A stretch of DNA of 64,000 nucleotides, taken from assembly GCF_900105475.1 (NCBI RefSeq), contig NZ_LT629777.1, positions 4,340,001 through 4,404,000 of the forward strand, read 5' to 3'. The position numbers and the translations under genes are program-made. Each line of letters begins with the position of its first letter. Positions within the stretch are counted from its first letter, which is position 1. Shown piece after piece: positions 44,447 through 53,522 of the stretch. The DNA comes from Pseudomonas asplenii. Lineage in GTDB: Bacteria; Pseudomonadota; Gammaproteobacteria; Pseudomonadales; Pseudomonadaceae. The notes under the pieces were generated by a model. The model ran no database searches and was not told where the DNA came from. It worked only from the letters and a program-made list of their open reading frames with translations.

Positions 44447-45820
44447 ATGATTGAGCATCCGCAACCCCCTTCCACCCGAGCGCTGCTGGCCGCCTGTAGC
44501 GGATTCGCCATCGTTCTGATCGATGTCAGTGTGGTCAATGTGGCCCTCGATGCCTTGCGCAGTGCATTCCACACGGACGTGCGCGGCCTGCAGTGGGTCG
44601 TCAATGCCTACACTCTGGTGTTTGCCGCGTCGCTGCTGTTGGCTGGCACGCTGAGCGACCGTCTGGGCGCCAAGCGCCTGTACCTGATTGGCCTGATGCT
44701 ATTTACCGCCGCCTCACTGGGCTGCGCAGTGGCCTCGACACTCTGGGCGCTGATCGGTTGGCGAGTCATTCAAGGGTTTGGCGCGGCGCTGTTGGTGCCG
44801 ACCTCGCTCGCCTTGCTGCGTCAGCTCTATACCGATCCGACCCTGCGCAGCCGGGCGGTGGGCTGGTGGTCCGCTGGCGGTGGTATCGCGCTGGCTGCCG
44901 GACCCGTGCTGGGTGGGGTGTTGATGGCTTATGGAGGCTGGCGCAGCGTGTTTTTGATCAACCTGCCGGTTGGCCTGTTGAGTGTATGGCTGACGGTCGG
45001 TAGTGTCCCGGACGAAGCGGGGCAGCCTGGGCGCAAGCTGGACCTGCCCGGACAACTGACTGGGGCCCTGGCGCTGGTCATGCTTACGCTGGCCCTGACG
45101 GAGGCCGGTCATGAAGGGTGGGGCAGCCCGCTGACCCTGGCGGCTTTCGCGGTTTGCCTGTTGGCCGGTGGGCTGTTTTTCCATCTGGAGGCCGGTAATC
45201 CTGACGCCATGCTGCCGCCGGCTTTGCTGCGCAACCGAGTGGTCAGGTGCACGATGGCTATTGGATTGATCGCCAATCTGGTGTTTTACGGCATGGTCTT
45301 CACCTTCAGCCTGTACTTTCAGGCGCAATGGCACTGGACGCCGGAGCGCACGGGCTTCGCCTTCCTGCCGATGATGGCCGTGCTGATGGTGATGAACCTG
45401 CTGGCCGCTCGCCTGGCCACGCGCTGGCCTGGTCGCACCCTGGTCGTCATGGGGCTGGGTATTTCCGCCTGCGGGTACGGGCTGATGCTGGCGGGGCTGG
45501 CCGAGCAATCCTACCGGCTGTTGATCCTGCCGATGCTGCTGGCCGGCGGGGGAATAGCGCTGGCGATACCGACGATCACCCATGCGATGCTCGAAGCGGT
45601 ACCGGCAACCCATGCCGGAACCGCTTCCGGAACCCTCAATGCGGCACGCCAGATGGGGGGCGTGATGGGCGTTGCGTTACTTGGCGCCGTGGCAAACGCG
45701 CCGTCTGCCATGGGCTTCACGCTGGGCGTTTGTGTGCTGCTGTTGCTGTTGGCGATGCTGGTCGGTTTCATCGGTCTGAAACCGCTCCAGCGCAGTGATT
45801 CGCCAGTAGGCGCGAGCTGA
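44447..45820 (+). CDS. MFS drug efflux transporter (DHA2 type)
   Basis: A 457-residue integral membrane protein with 14 likely membrane segments. Motif D1-like IDVSVVNVALDAL near the start, LQWVVNAYTLVFAASLLLAG, the motif A loop GTLSDRLGAKRLYLIG and the antiporter motif C GGGIALAAGPVLGGVLMAYGGWR mark an EmrB/QacA type proton-drug antiporter. GAGGAG precedes the ATG. Placed next to a divergent LysR gene, it is probably induced by a compound it exports; the substrate is unknown. Confidence 0.92.
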   Translation: MIEHPQPPSTRALLAACSGFAIVLIDVSVVNVALDALRSAFHTDVRGLQWVVNAYTLVFAASLLLAGTLSDRLGAKRLYLIGLMLFTAASLGCAVASTLWALIGWRVIQGFGAALLVPTSLALLRQLYTDPTLRSRAVGWWSAGGGIALAAGPVLGGVLMAYGGWRSVFLINLPVGLLSVWLTVGSVPDEAGQPGRKLDLPGQLTGALALVMLTLALTEAGHEGWGSPLTLAAFAVCLLAGGLFFHLEAGNPDAMLPPALLRNRVVRCTMAIGLIANLVFYGMVFTFSLYFQAQWHWTPERTGFAFLPMMAVLMVMNLLAARLATRWPGRTLVVMGLGISACGYGLMLAGLAEQSYRLLILPMLLAGGGIALAIPTITHAMLEAVPATHAGTASGTLNAARQMGGVMGVALLGAVANAPSAMGFTLGVCVLLLLLAMLVGFIGLKPLQRSDSPVGAS

Positions 45821-46045
45821 ACTACGAACGAGTTCACGGATAAGGGTTCAGACTCCCCTAAACAACTCATACTGCGGGAGCCCATTCTCATTGCGACTGG
45901 ATGCTGTCAATATGGCATTAAGGCGCGGAGCTTTCTGCTGTAGCTGGCACCCAACAACCCTTGAAAAGCGTTATAAGCTTTCCTGGGGAACACCTTGCTA
46001 GCAATCGGTAATTGAGCACCGCCAGTTTTGGCGTTGGGAGCGCTG

Positions 46046-48943
46046 ATGAGTTTTCGTCCATTGACCAACTCCCCCCGGCAATCGAGTGATGGCGACACGG
46101 TCGCCAGTCAACAGGAAGGTCACTTGCAAAGCCTCGTCACGGCCTGTGTCGGCGACGAGGAGACCATCGAACAACTGCTGGACTCGGCACGCCACTGGAC
46201 GCACACCCGCGCCTGGGCGGTTTACCGTGCCGGGGAGCAACTGCATCGGGTCGGGCAGGGTGACCCGAGCGTGCAGTGGCCGTCCATTGTGGCGAATGAT
46301 GAACTCGATGCCTTTTGCCAGGCCCGACGCCTGTGCCGCTGGCCCACCGGCCAGGGCGAGGGCGTGCTCGGCTGGCTGCTCGCGCCGCTTGAGCAGGCCA
46401 CACAACCGGCGCTCGCCGAGTTTGCCCGGCGCCTGGGCGTACGGGTTCAGGCCGATACTCTGGCACGGGCGCAGATCACCCAGCGCGTGCTGTATGAAAT
46501 CATCTACCTGGCCAGCTCGACCCGCGATCGCTCGGTGTTTCTGGTGGGCATTCACCGGCTGCTGGCCATCCTGATCGACGCCGAGAATTTCTACCTGGCG
46601 CTGTACGACCCGCACACCGGAAGGATCGACTATCCCTACTACGTCGATATCATCGATACCCAGGCCCTGCAATCAGAGAACCACGAATACCTCGACCCCG
46701 AACGCCTTTCTCTGACCAGTCAGGTGCTGACCAGCGGCCAGCCGTTGCTGATCGACTCCGCCGGTATTCTCGCGGCCCAGGCCACAGGGCGCTTCCATTG
46801 CGTGGGCGATCTACCCGAGTTCTGGATGGGCGCGCCGCTGAAAAACGCTTCGGACGAAGTGTTCGGCATGCTGGCGATGCAGGTCTACGATGTGTCCCGT
46901 CTCTACAGTGCCGAGGACCGTGCGCTGTTCCTGGTGGTGGCTCGTCACGTGGCCATGGCGCTGGATCGGATGCTGCACCGGGCGGACCTGGAAGAGACGG
47001 TGATGCGCCGCACCCTGGAGCTTTCCGCGCTCAACGATGCCTTGCGCCAGGAGGTACTGGACCGCGAACGGGCCGAACATCTGCAGAGCGCGCTGTTCCA
47101 GATCGCCGAACTGTCGAGCCGGCCCGGCGACATGGCTGAGTTGTTTCAGAGCCTGCACGGTATCGTCGGCGAACTGTTGTTCGCGCAGAACTTCTACATC
47201 GCGTTGTTCGACGATGCCACCCGGGAAGTGACCTTTCCCTATTATGCCGACGAGCGCGAGACCCGCTGTCCGCCGGCACGCCGTGGGTGTCGCGGCCTGA
47301 CCGAGTACGTGATCCGTCAGCGCCGTCCATGCCGGGTCGACTTCGCCGAGGTGGACCGCTTGACGGCCTGCGGTGAGATCGATCCGCCCAATGCAGCCGT
47401 CCGCTCCCACTCCTGGCTGGGTATCCCGCTGTTCGATGGCGACGTGGTGCGCGGGGTGCTGGCAGTACAAAGCTATACCGCGCAGGTGAGCTACACCCAG
47501 CGCGACCAGGAACTGCTGACCTTCGTCTCGCGACACATCGACACCGCCCTGTCGCGGCGTTCTGCGGCCGAAGCGATCCATGCCGCCAACCTCATGCTCG
47601 AGGCCCGGGTACAGAACCGTACTCGCGAACTCGACCACGCCAACGCCAAGCTGCAGCACGAAAACTCCCACGATGCACTGACCGGGCTGCCGAACCGTAC
47701 TTACCTGCAACAGCGCCTCAAGCTGGCCTGGGCGTGGTTTGGCCGCGAAGGCGGGCACCTGGCGGTGATGTTTATCGATCTCGACCGTTTCAAGATGGTC
47801 AACGACAGCCTCGGCCACCACTTTGGTGACCTGCTGTTGATGCAGGCCGCCCAGCGTCTGCGCGGCTGCCTGCGCGACAGTGACCTGCTCGCGCGCCTGG
47901 GCGGTGATGAGTTCGCGGTGCTCGTCCCCGAGGCGCCGCTGGAGGCGGTGGTCGAGATCGCCGAACAGATCCTGGTGGCGTTCGACCGGCCGTTTTTCAT
48001 CAATGGCCATGAAGTCTTCTCGTCCTGCAGCATCGGCATTGTCAGTGCCGACAGCCAGTTCCACCACGAGCCCGCCGACCTGCTGCGCGATGCCGATACG
48101 GCGATGTATCGGGTCAAGAGCGGCGGGCGCGACAGCTACGCGGTGTTCAATCAGGAACTGCGCCGCGAGGTCTCGGACCAGGTCGAGCGCGAAGGAGCCT
48201 TGCGCAATGCGCTCAAGCGCACTGACGAACTGCTACCGTATTTCCAGCCGATCGTCAGTCTCGAAACCGGTGAGCTGCTGGCTCTGGAAGCGTTGGTCCG
48301 CTGGCATCAGCCGGGTGGTCGGGTGATCGTACCGGGCGAATTCCTGCCGGACTTCGAGGGCCTGCGCCTGATCGGCCGACTGGACCTGTACATGCTCGGC
48401 AGTGTCGCTGCAATTCTCGCCCACCCCGAGCATGCCCATTGGCCTTCGGTGCACATCAACTGCTCCAGCTACAGCATGACGCGCCCGGAGTTTGCCGGTG
48501 ATGTGCTGGCACTGTTGGCGCAGTACGGCGTGGCGCCGTCACGGATCTGCCTGGAGTTGACCGAAGGCGCCTTGGTGGCCGAGCCGGCGATTGCCCGGCA
48601 GACCATGCAGCAGTTGGCCGATAACGGCATGTCGGTGGTACTCGATGACTTCGGGACCGGCTTTTCCTCGTTGAGCTATGTGCATCAGTACCGTTTCAGT
48701 GGGCTGAAGATCGATAAGTCGTTCATTCTCGAACTGACCAGCAGTGCGCGAAGCCGGGCGATTGTGCGGGCCATTGTGCGAATGGCGCAGTCGCTGGATC
48801 TGAGTGTGGTGGCGGAAGGGGTCGAGGATCAGGAGACGTTGGAGCTGTTGCGTGAGATGGGGGCGGGGCAGGCGCAGGGCTATTACTTTGCCAAGCCGAT
48901 GGGATTGGCGGCGGTGAGGGCGCGCGTCTCTGGCAGGCCATGA
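46046..48943 (+). CDS. GAF-GAF-GGDEF-EAL cyclic-di-GMP signalling protein
   Basis: A 965-residue cytosolic protein. Two GAF domains (~145-320 and ~345-510) are followed by a coiled region and GGDEF (~540-700; HDALTGLPNR, RLGGDEFAVLVPE at ~617) and EAL (~735-965). The GGDEF active site is intact and the RxxD inhibitory site RDSD lies 5 residues before it. The EAL domain keeps EALVRW (Glu748), DDFGTGFSSLSY and AEGVEDQETL, so both diguanylate cyclase and phosphodiesterase activities are possible. GGGAG precedes the ATG at 46046; the frame is open a little upstream. It is a single gene, sensing a small ligand through its GAF domains. Confidence 0.93.
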   Translation: MSFRPLTNSPRQSSDGDTVASQQEGHLQSLVTACVGDEETIEQLLDSARHWTHTRAWAVYRAGEQLHRVGQGDPSVQWPSIVANDELDAFCQARRLCRWPTGQGEGVLGWLLAPLEQATQPALAEFARRLGVRVQADTLARAQITQRVLYEIIYLASSTRDRSVFLVGIHRLLAILIDAENFYLALYDPHTGRIDYPYYVDIIDTQALQSENHEYLDPERLSLTSQVLTSGQPLLIDSAGILAAQATGRFHCVGDLPEFWMGAPLKNASDEVFGMLAMQVYDVSRLYSAEDRALFLVVARHVAMALDRMLHRADLEETVMRRTLELSALNDALRQEVLDRERAEHLQSALFQIAELSSRPGDMAELFQSLHGIVGELLFAQNFYIALFDDATREVTFPYYADERETRCPPARRGCRGLTEYVIRQRRPCRVDFAEVDRLTACGEIDPPNAAVRSHSWLGIPLFDGDVVRGVLAVQSYTAQVSYTQRDQELLTFVSRHIDTALSRRSAAEAIHAANLMLEARVQNRTRELDHANAKLQHENSHDALTGLPNRTYLQQRLKLAWAWFGREGGHLAVMFIDLDRFKMVNDSLGHHFGDLLLMQAAQRLRGCLRDSDLLARLGGDEFAVLVPEAPLEAVVEIAEQILVAFDRPFFINGHEVFSSCSIGIVSADSQFHHEPADLLRDADTAMYRVKSGGRDSYAVFNQELRREVSDQVEREGALRNALKRTDELLPYFQPIVSLETGELLALEALVRWHQPGGRVIVPGEFLPDFEGLRLIGRLDLYMLGSVAAILAHPEHAHWPSVHINCSSYSMTRPEFAGDVLALLAQYGVAPSRICLELTEGALVAEPAIARQTMQQLADNGMSVVLDDFGTGFSSLSYVHQYRFSGLKIDKSFILELTSSARSRAIVRAIVRMAQSLDLSVVAEGVEDQETLELLREMGAGQAQGYYFAKPMGLAAVRARVSGRP

Positions 48944-49057
48944 GCCTGAAGCACCGTGCACGTCGTCCATGACCGACCAACCCAGGAAGAGGAGTGCCCA
49001 GGTGAGGCACTCCCTCCAGGTTTCCAGTAAAAGCGTCGTGGCTAGCCGATCCGCGGG

Positions 49058-49351
49058 TTACCTGAGTTGAACGCCGATTACCCGAACGAAGGCGCCACCC
49101 GTGTTCAGGTAAAGGCTGTAAAACACTCGGGGAATGTCTGGAACCGTGACCTTGACCACGTGGACGCTCCCTACAGTGGTGCGCACCACTTCCGCTGTAT
49201 AGCAGGGGATATTCTGCCCCACTTGTCCTGGAATATTGCCTACGAAAAGTGCCTTGTCGCCGGCCAACTGCGAGCCAGGCCATCGAGTGATTTCGAGGGT
49301 GTCATCCGGCTCGGCGGTGATGGTTTGTGAATCGATGACATGGTTGGTCAT
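49058..49351 (-). CDS. Hypothetical 97-residue protein
   Basis: The product was not recognised. It is a beta-rich soluble protein (TLEITRWPGSQLAGDKALFV, VVKVTVPDIPRVFYSLYLN) with no signal peptide or membrane segment. AGGAG 6 bases upstream of the ATG and a plausible composition support it as real. It lies alone between the GGDEF-EAL gene and the AraC regulator. Confidence 0.65.
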   Translation of the reverse strand: MTNHVIDSQTITAEPDDTLEITRWPGSQLAGDKALFVGNIPGQVGQNIPCYTAEVVRTTVGSVHVVKVTVPDIPRVFYSLYLNTGGAFVRVIGVQLR

Positions 49352-49440
49352 GGATGACTCCTGATCATTGAGTGATGACCTGAAAGACCACCCGAATACC
49401 TTTTCAGATAGGCAGGATTTTCCTGTGTCCGAGGCACGCC

Positions 49441-49466
49441 CGCTACTGTCAGAAATAACAGTAGCG
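49441..49466. promoter_or_regulatory. Perfect inverted repeat downstream of the AraC gene
   Basis: CGCTACTGT and ACAGTAGCG are perfect 9-bp arms around CAGAAATA, about 37 bases past the AraC gene stop and about 90 bases upstream of the hypothetical 97-residue gene start (both on the - strand). It could end the AraC transcript (no T-run is visible) or be an operator for the next gene. Confidence 0.4.
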
Positions 49467-49503
49467 ACAGGCGGTCATACTCTCGGCGTGCATCTTCCCG
49501 GGC

Positions 49504-50451
49504 CTACTCGGTACCGGGCGGGTGCCCATAGAAGGCTTTGTAGGCATGGCAGAAGTTGGCGGGATTGGCGTAGCCCAGGCGGTAGGCGATCTGCGAGACC
49601 TGCCACTTGCGCTGCCTGAGCAGGGTGCGCGCCAACTCCATGCGCTGCTGGCGTACGTATTCCAGTATTGAGCGACCGAACACCTGGCTAAAGGCCCGCC
49701 GCAAGGTGGTCTCGCCCACGCCCAGGCGCTGGGCCAGGGCCAACGTGGTGGGCGGATCGATCAGGTCGGCGTCGAGCTGGCGTCGTGCTTCATGAGCCAG
49801 GTCGCGTTGCCCGCGTACGTGTGTGCTGACGGTCGCAGGATGGTCATTGAGGTGAGCGCCCAGCTCGACCAGCAGCGCCAGGCTCAGGCTCTCGTAGTGC
49901 AAGCGTTTCAGTGCACCCTGGTAGGGCGAGTAATAGAGTTGTTCGAGCAGGCGGCTCAGCGTCGGGCAGTGCGACAGCCGGGTAAAGCACACACCGTCCT
50001 CCAGTAGACCCAGAAGGGATTTCAGGCTCTCGTCCTCCTCTGCCAACTCGCGCAGGTAGCCACCGGCAATGCGCAGCCCGGCCATGCGTGCGTGGCTGTC
50101 GGGGGGTAACTGGTCCTGCGCCTCCATGCTTTCGCTCAGGCCCAGCGCGTGCAACTTGCCGGTGGTGTAGCGGTTGAGCGTACCGTCGATGCTGTGCTGC
50201 CACTCGCCGTCGAGCACATGCACGATGCACAGGCTGTCGGGCAGCACCTTGTGGATGCTCAGGGGCTCGGGAAACTGCAGGTCGCAATCGAAATATTGCA
50301 GGCTTTCGCGCACGGTATGCGCGCGATAGTGGCCGATGGCGCTGCCCATCACTACGGGTGTCCTGCGGGTATCGAATACGCCTGCTTGCGCCAGCGAGGC
50401 GGGACGGTCGAAGTAGAAGTCGGTGTCCAGATAGGGGGTTTGAGGGGGCAT
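49504..50451 (-). CDS. AraC family transcriptional regulator
   Basis: A 315-residue regulator. A ~200-residue N-terminal ligand-binding region (cupin-like and helical) is followed by the AraC DNA-binding domain with two helix-turn-helix motifs: TTLALAQRLGVGETTLRRAF and KWQVSQIAYRLGYANPANFC, ending HAYKAFYGHPPG. The start at 50451 gives a methionine close to the family N-terminus. The upstream neighbour is a divergent small envelope operon (50629 onward), which it may control, but no operator was identified. Confidence 0.88.
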   Translation of the reverse strand: MPPQTPYLDTDFYFDRPASLAQAGVFDTRRTPVVMGSAIGHYRAHTVRESLQYFDCDLQFPEPLSIHKVLPDSLCIVHVLDGEWQHSIDGTLNRYTTGKLHALGLSESMEAQDQLPPDSHARMAGLRIAGGYLRELAEEDESLKSLLGLLEDGVCFTRLSHCPTLSRLLEQLYYSPYQGALKRLHYESLSLALLVELGAHLNDHPATVSTHVRGQRDLAHEARRQLDADLIDPPTTLALAQRLGVGETTLRRAFSQVFGRSILEYVRQQRMELARTLLRQRKWQVSQIAYRLGYANPANFCHAYKAFYGHPPGTE

Positions 50452-50628
50452 CGGTAAACACGTCCATGGAGGATGGCGGCCTGTCGCAAACATGTTAACG
50501 CGAACACACCTTGAGCGTCAGTCGTTGTGATTGACGGCCTGTTTGTTGTGCGAACCGACCTACCGGGTTGGCAGCGCGGCCTGGGCCTACTTCAATACCT
50601 GTCCTCTGACAATTCGAGATCGAAAACG

Positions 50629-51063
50629 ATGCTTGTTTATCGCAAATGGATGGCCCTGTTGGTCGCGTCGCTGACCCTCTGGATGGGCCTGGCTCATGCT
50701 GAAGAGCGCCCGGCCGTGGCCGACAATGTGGTCGCCTACCAGGGTACGCAAGGGGTCAAGGTCTGGACCTTGCGCATCGGTGATCGCAGCGCCAACGAAG
50801 CGCTGGTGCAGATCGAAGGGGTCGACCACGACTGGAACATGCGTATTCAGAAGATGAAGGTCGAGAAGACCAGCAAGGACACGCGTTATTCCACCACGGT
50901 CGATGGGCAGAAGTTCGTGGTACTGATCGTCCCGGGTACCTGGGGCGGTGAACTGTACCTGCCCGGCGAAGCGCAGGAAATGACTGTCGGTTATTCCGAA
51001 GGACTGTCCAACCAGGGCAATGCCCAAGCCTTCCTCACGGATTACCTCAACGCACAGAAATAA
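50629..51063 (+). CDS. Exported hypothetical protein
   Basis: A 144-residue protein with a signal peptide (WMALLVASLTLWMGLAHA). The mature part (QGTQGVKVWTLRIGDRSANE, VGYSEGLSNQGNAQAFL) was not recognised and looks like a small beta-rich periplasmic protein. The first ATG of several is chosen; ATG 50650 is possible too. It starts a three-gene set with a membrane protein 40 bases downstream and a frameshifted third gene. Confidence 0.75.
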   Translation: MLVYRKWMALLVASLTLWMGLAHAEERPAVADNVVAYQGTQGVKVWTLRIGDRSANEALVQIEGVDHDWNMRIQKMKVEKTSKDTRYSTTVDGQKFVVLIVPGTWGGELYLPGEAQEMTVGYSEGLSNQGNAQAFLTDYLNAQK

Positions 51064-51103
51064 CGATGCCGGCCCGTACCGTTGGCAACGAAGGACTCTA
51101 CCC

Positions 51104-51760
51104 ATGACCATTCCTGAACCATTCGACCCGCTGTCCGGCCCGCTCGGTGCCGAATACGATCAGTCCCATGCGGCCCAGCGCGACCGAGTGATCGCCGAAC
51201 TCAAACAGGTGATCGAGCGAGTGCCCGAGCAGACCGAATTCACCAATTCCCGCCGTTATCGGGTGTGGGGGCCAGTGTTGCTGATCGGCTCGCTGGTGCT
51301 CATGGTCATAGCCTTGCGCATGGATCGCCTCGCTCCATTCATCTGTACGGGGTTCATGACCCTGATAGCGGCAGCCGTGACCTGGCAGCACCGTAATTCC
51401 GGTACCCAGGTCTTCATGCGCCTGACCCGTCGTCAACTATTTGTCGATACGCTGGAGGGACCGGTCGACCTGGCCCAGGTGGAAGACATCTCGGTCAAGG
51501 ACGAGGGATTGGTCATGATGCAGACGCTGGACATGAGCAGTGACGCGGTGTTGCCGAAACACCGTGTGGTGAAACTGCAGTTCTTTGGCAACCAGGCCCT
51601 GTCGCTGAAACGTCCCCGGTTGCAGATCCGGGTCATGTCTGCCGGCTTGGCCACGGGGGGACGCAAACTGGACAACGACGAAGTGCTGGCGCTGCTGGTC
51701 GCTTACCGTGATGCGGCTTACGCGCAACGACGACTGGAGATGTTGCAGGCCCATGGATAA
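51104..51760 (+). CDS. Membrane protein of unknown function
   Basis: A 218-residue protein with two adjacent hydrophobic segments (VWGPVLLIGSLVLMVIAL and FICTGFMTLIAAAVTW, ~65-100) after a polar N-terminus (QRDRVIAELKQVIERVPEQ, coiled). The rest is a cytosolic or periplasmic beta-rich domain (HRVVKLQFFGNQALSLKRPR). No family was recognised. It overlaps the ATG of the next, frameshifted gene by 8 bases and follows the exported protein gene. Confidence 0.78.
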   Translation: MTIPEPFDPLSGPLGAEYDQSHAAQRDRVIAELKQVIERVPEQTEFTNSRRYRVWGPVLLIGSLVLMVIALRMDRLAPFICTGFMTLIAAAVTWQHRNSGTQVFMRLTRRQLFVDTLEGPVDLAQVEDISVKDEGLVMMQTLDMSSDAVLPKHRVVKLQFFGNQALSLKRPRLQIRVMSAGLATGGRKLDNDEVLALLVAYRDAAYAQRRLEMLQAHG

Positions 51761-52174
51761 CCTTGGGCGCGAGGCTCATCTGGATGGCCTCCAGGCTCGG
51801 GCCGACGGCCCCAGGGCTGCCTTGGATATTCATGAGCACTTGGCAAGGCGCTGGTATGTGCGCTACCGGGATTGCTCTCGGTCTGCCTCGGCATCTGGTT
51901 TGCCACGACGCTGATTTTTTCCGTCGCCGCGTTCAGCCGTGCGCCTGTTCTCAGGCCTGGCTGTTTCAAGTCACTGGTTGCGCCGGATGCCTGGCCAGTG
52001 GCAGGCGGGCTGCGGATCAAGCTGTGGATGTGCACACCGATCGTGGCGGGTAGACCTATGGACCTGCATCAGTTGACTGAACTGCTGTATGCGTACCTGG
52101 ACGCGGCCCAGGCTCGACGTACCCTGGGCCAGTTGTTTCCCGGTGTTGAGCATCTCGGCGAAAAGACTGCCTGA
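51753..52174 (+). pseudogene. Membrane protein gene with apparent frameshift
   Basis: ATG 51753 overlaps the previous stop and reads 38 sensible residues (AALDIHEHLARRWYVRYR) before the frame turns into Ser/Arg-rich sequence and stops at 51914. Shifting by -1 near the GGG at 51868-51870 continues as LLSVCLGIWFATTLIFSVAA, a clear membrane segment, then through DLHQLTELLYAYLDAAQARR to TGA at 52174. Together they make a plausible ~140-residue protein. One missing base in the G-run would explain it, by mutation or sequencing error. The 3' end of this gene is repeated at 54816-54878. Confidence 0.6.
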
Positions 52175-52175
52175 C

Positions 52176-53240
52176 TCAACGGATGGAAGGGCTCGCTTGG
52201 CTTCGCCACAGCACGGGCCAGTCGGCTTCGCTCAGCCCCATGCAGACGGTCATTTGCGCGGCATGGGTCAGCCTGAAAGCGCTGCCGTCGTAGCGCCAGT
52301 GCAGGGACGTACCGCATCCTCCCATGCTCATTGCCAGTTCATGACTGCTGAGCTCCCCGCTGACCGGATCGAACTGGATGCTGCCGTTGGGCAACATGTC
52401 CGGCATCTGCGGCACTGCGTCGATCCTGACCGGGTGGGCTTGTTCGGGATGGGCGATGGGCGTTTCATACAGGCGGTATGAACAGTTGTACGCCCCGCAA
52501 TCGGTCTTGATGATCACAAGTGCTTGGCGATCATTCAAGGCAAAGGCTTCGCCTTCGGCCGGTGTGTCGTCGAGCTGGTCCTGTTGCCATGACGCGCGCG
52601 TGGCCGCCATGGCTGCGTCCCGTATGTGCTGGGCCTGAGCCTTGTCCAGCGCCACCGGGGCGCGCCACTCGGGCAGGGTCGGGGCTGCCGGGGCGGGTGG
52701 CACATCGCTGGCGCTGGCCGACCCCTGGCGCACCAGGGCCGTGACGGTGCCCACACGGCCCTGCACCGAGTCCATCAGCAACAGTGCCCCGCTCATGCCG
52801 GCCAGGGATGCGAAGGACTGGCCATCCTTGGTGAGAAGGATCAACTCGTTGCCATTACGCAACTCTGCGATCAGCGCTTTGGCCTGATCGCCTGTCGCAT
52901 TCAGGACCTCGGGGACATCACCGTCTTTCCGCGCGCTGGCGGCCATGGACGTGCGCAGCGCCTTGCCGTCGAGCAGGGGCTTGCCAGCAACGGCGTTATA
53001 GCTGAACGCCCCGACCCGCAATGCGCCTTCAGGCCCTGCTTCGCGGGTGATCCGCAGGCTGAAAGTGAGCCTGGCGCCAGTATCGTCTCGCATGGGGACT
53101 GCACCGATGGCTGTGCACGAACGCGTGTTATCGCAGGCGATCACCCAATCCTTGATCTCCCGGTAAAGCGGTACCTGTTCTTCTGCGTAGGCAGTGCAAC
53201 TGGTAACGGCGATGAGCAGGGCGACGAGAGGGCGGGCCAT
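52176..53240 (-). CDS. DUF1176 domain protein, copy A
   Basis: A 354-residue exported protein with a signal peptide (LVALLIAVTSCTAYA). The DUF1176 pattern is seen in REIKDWVIACDNTRSCTAIG, GMSGALLLMDSVQGR, TDCGAYNCSYRLYETPIAHP and MGGCGTSLHWRYDGSAFRL, with paired Cys residues likely forming disulfides. The family is periplasmic and of unknown function. It is very similar to the product of 54880-55956, differing mostly by scattered substitutions, so both are under constraint. It is the only intact copy next to the original membrane gene. Confidence 0.88.
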   Translation of the reverse strand: MARPLVALLIAVTSCTAYAEEQVPLYREIKDWVIACDNTRSCTAIGAVPMRDDTGARLTFSLRITREAGPEGALRVGAFSYNAVAGKPLLDGKALRTSMAASARKDGDVPEVLNATGDQAKALIAELRNGNELILLTKDGQSFASLAGMSGALLLMDSVQGRVGTVTALVRQGSASASDVPPAPAAPTLPEWRAPVALDKAQAQHIRDAAMAATRASWQQDQLDDTPAEGEAFALNDRQALVIIKTDCGAYNCSYRLYETPIAHPEQAHPVRIDAVPQMPDMLPNGSIQFDPVSGELSSHELAMSMGGCGTSLHWRYDGSAFRLTHAAQMTVCMGLSEADWPVLWRSQASPSIR

Positions 53241-53285
53241 AAGCGTATTACCTGGAGATTGTGGGCGGCGGTATTAGGCCACGAA

Positions 53286-53507
53286 TCAAACGCGAGGGTT
53301 AATGGTTGGCTGCGGGGCACAGAAAAAAGCAGAGTGCTCACAATCGATGTGCAAGGCTGAGCGGGCAGCCTTGTCCCGGCACACGTAAAAGTGCTTGGCG
53401 TATGGCGACACCGAGTTGTCGATGAACAGCACATCCTTGTGCGGTTCAAACTTGGTCTCCAGAGCATAGGCGGCACGGAGCAGGGCCATGTCCACCTGGC
53501 CAGGCAC
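53286..53507 (-). CDS. Conserved but uncertain ORF between DUF1176 and cupin genes
   Basis: A 73-codon frame reading VDMALLRAAYALETKFEPHK and ending in FFCAPQPTINPRV. It starts with GTG, has no ribosome site, and has no upstream continuation past a stop, so it may be a gene fragment. The C-terminal part (AKHFYVCRDK..CEHSAFFCAPQP) is kept almost unchanged in copy B (56002-56118) although the surrounding DNA has diverged, which suggests it was translated. No family was recognised. Confidence 0.5.
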   Translation of the reverse strand: MPGQVDMALLRAAYALETKFEPHKDVLFIDNSVSPYAKHFYVCRDKAARSALHIDCEHSAFFCAPQPTINPRV

Positions 53508-53522
53508 GTGTGACAGCCTCGT

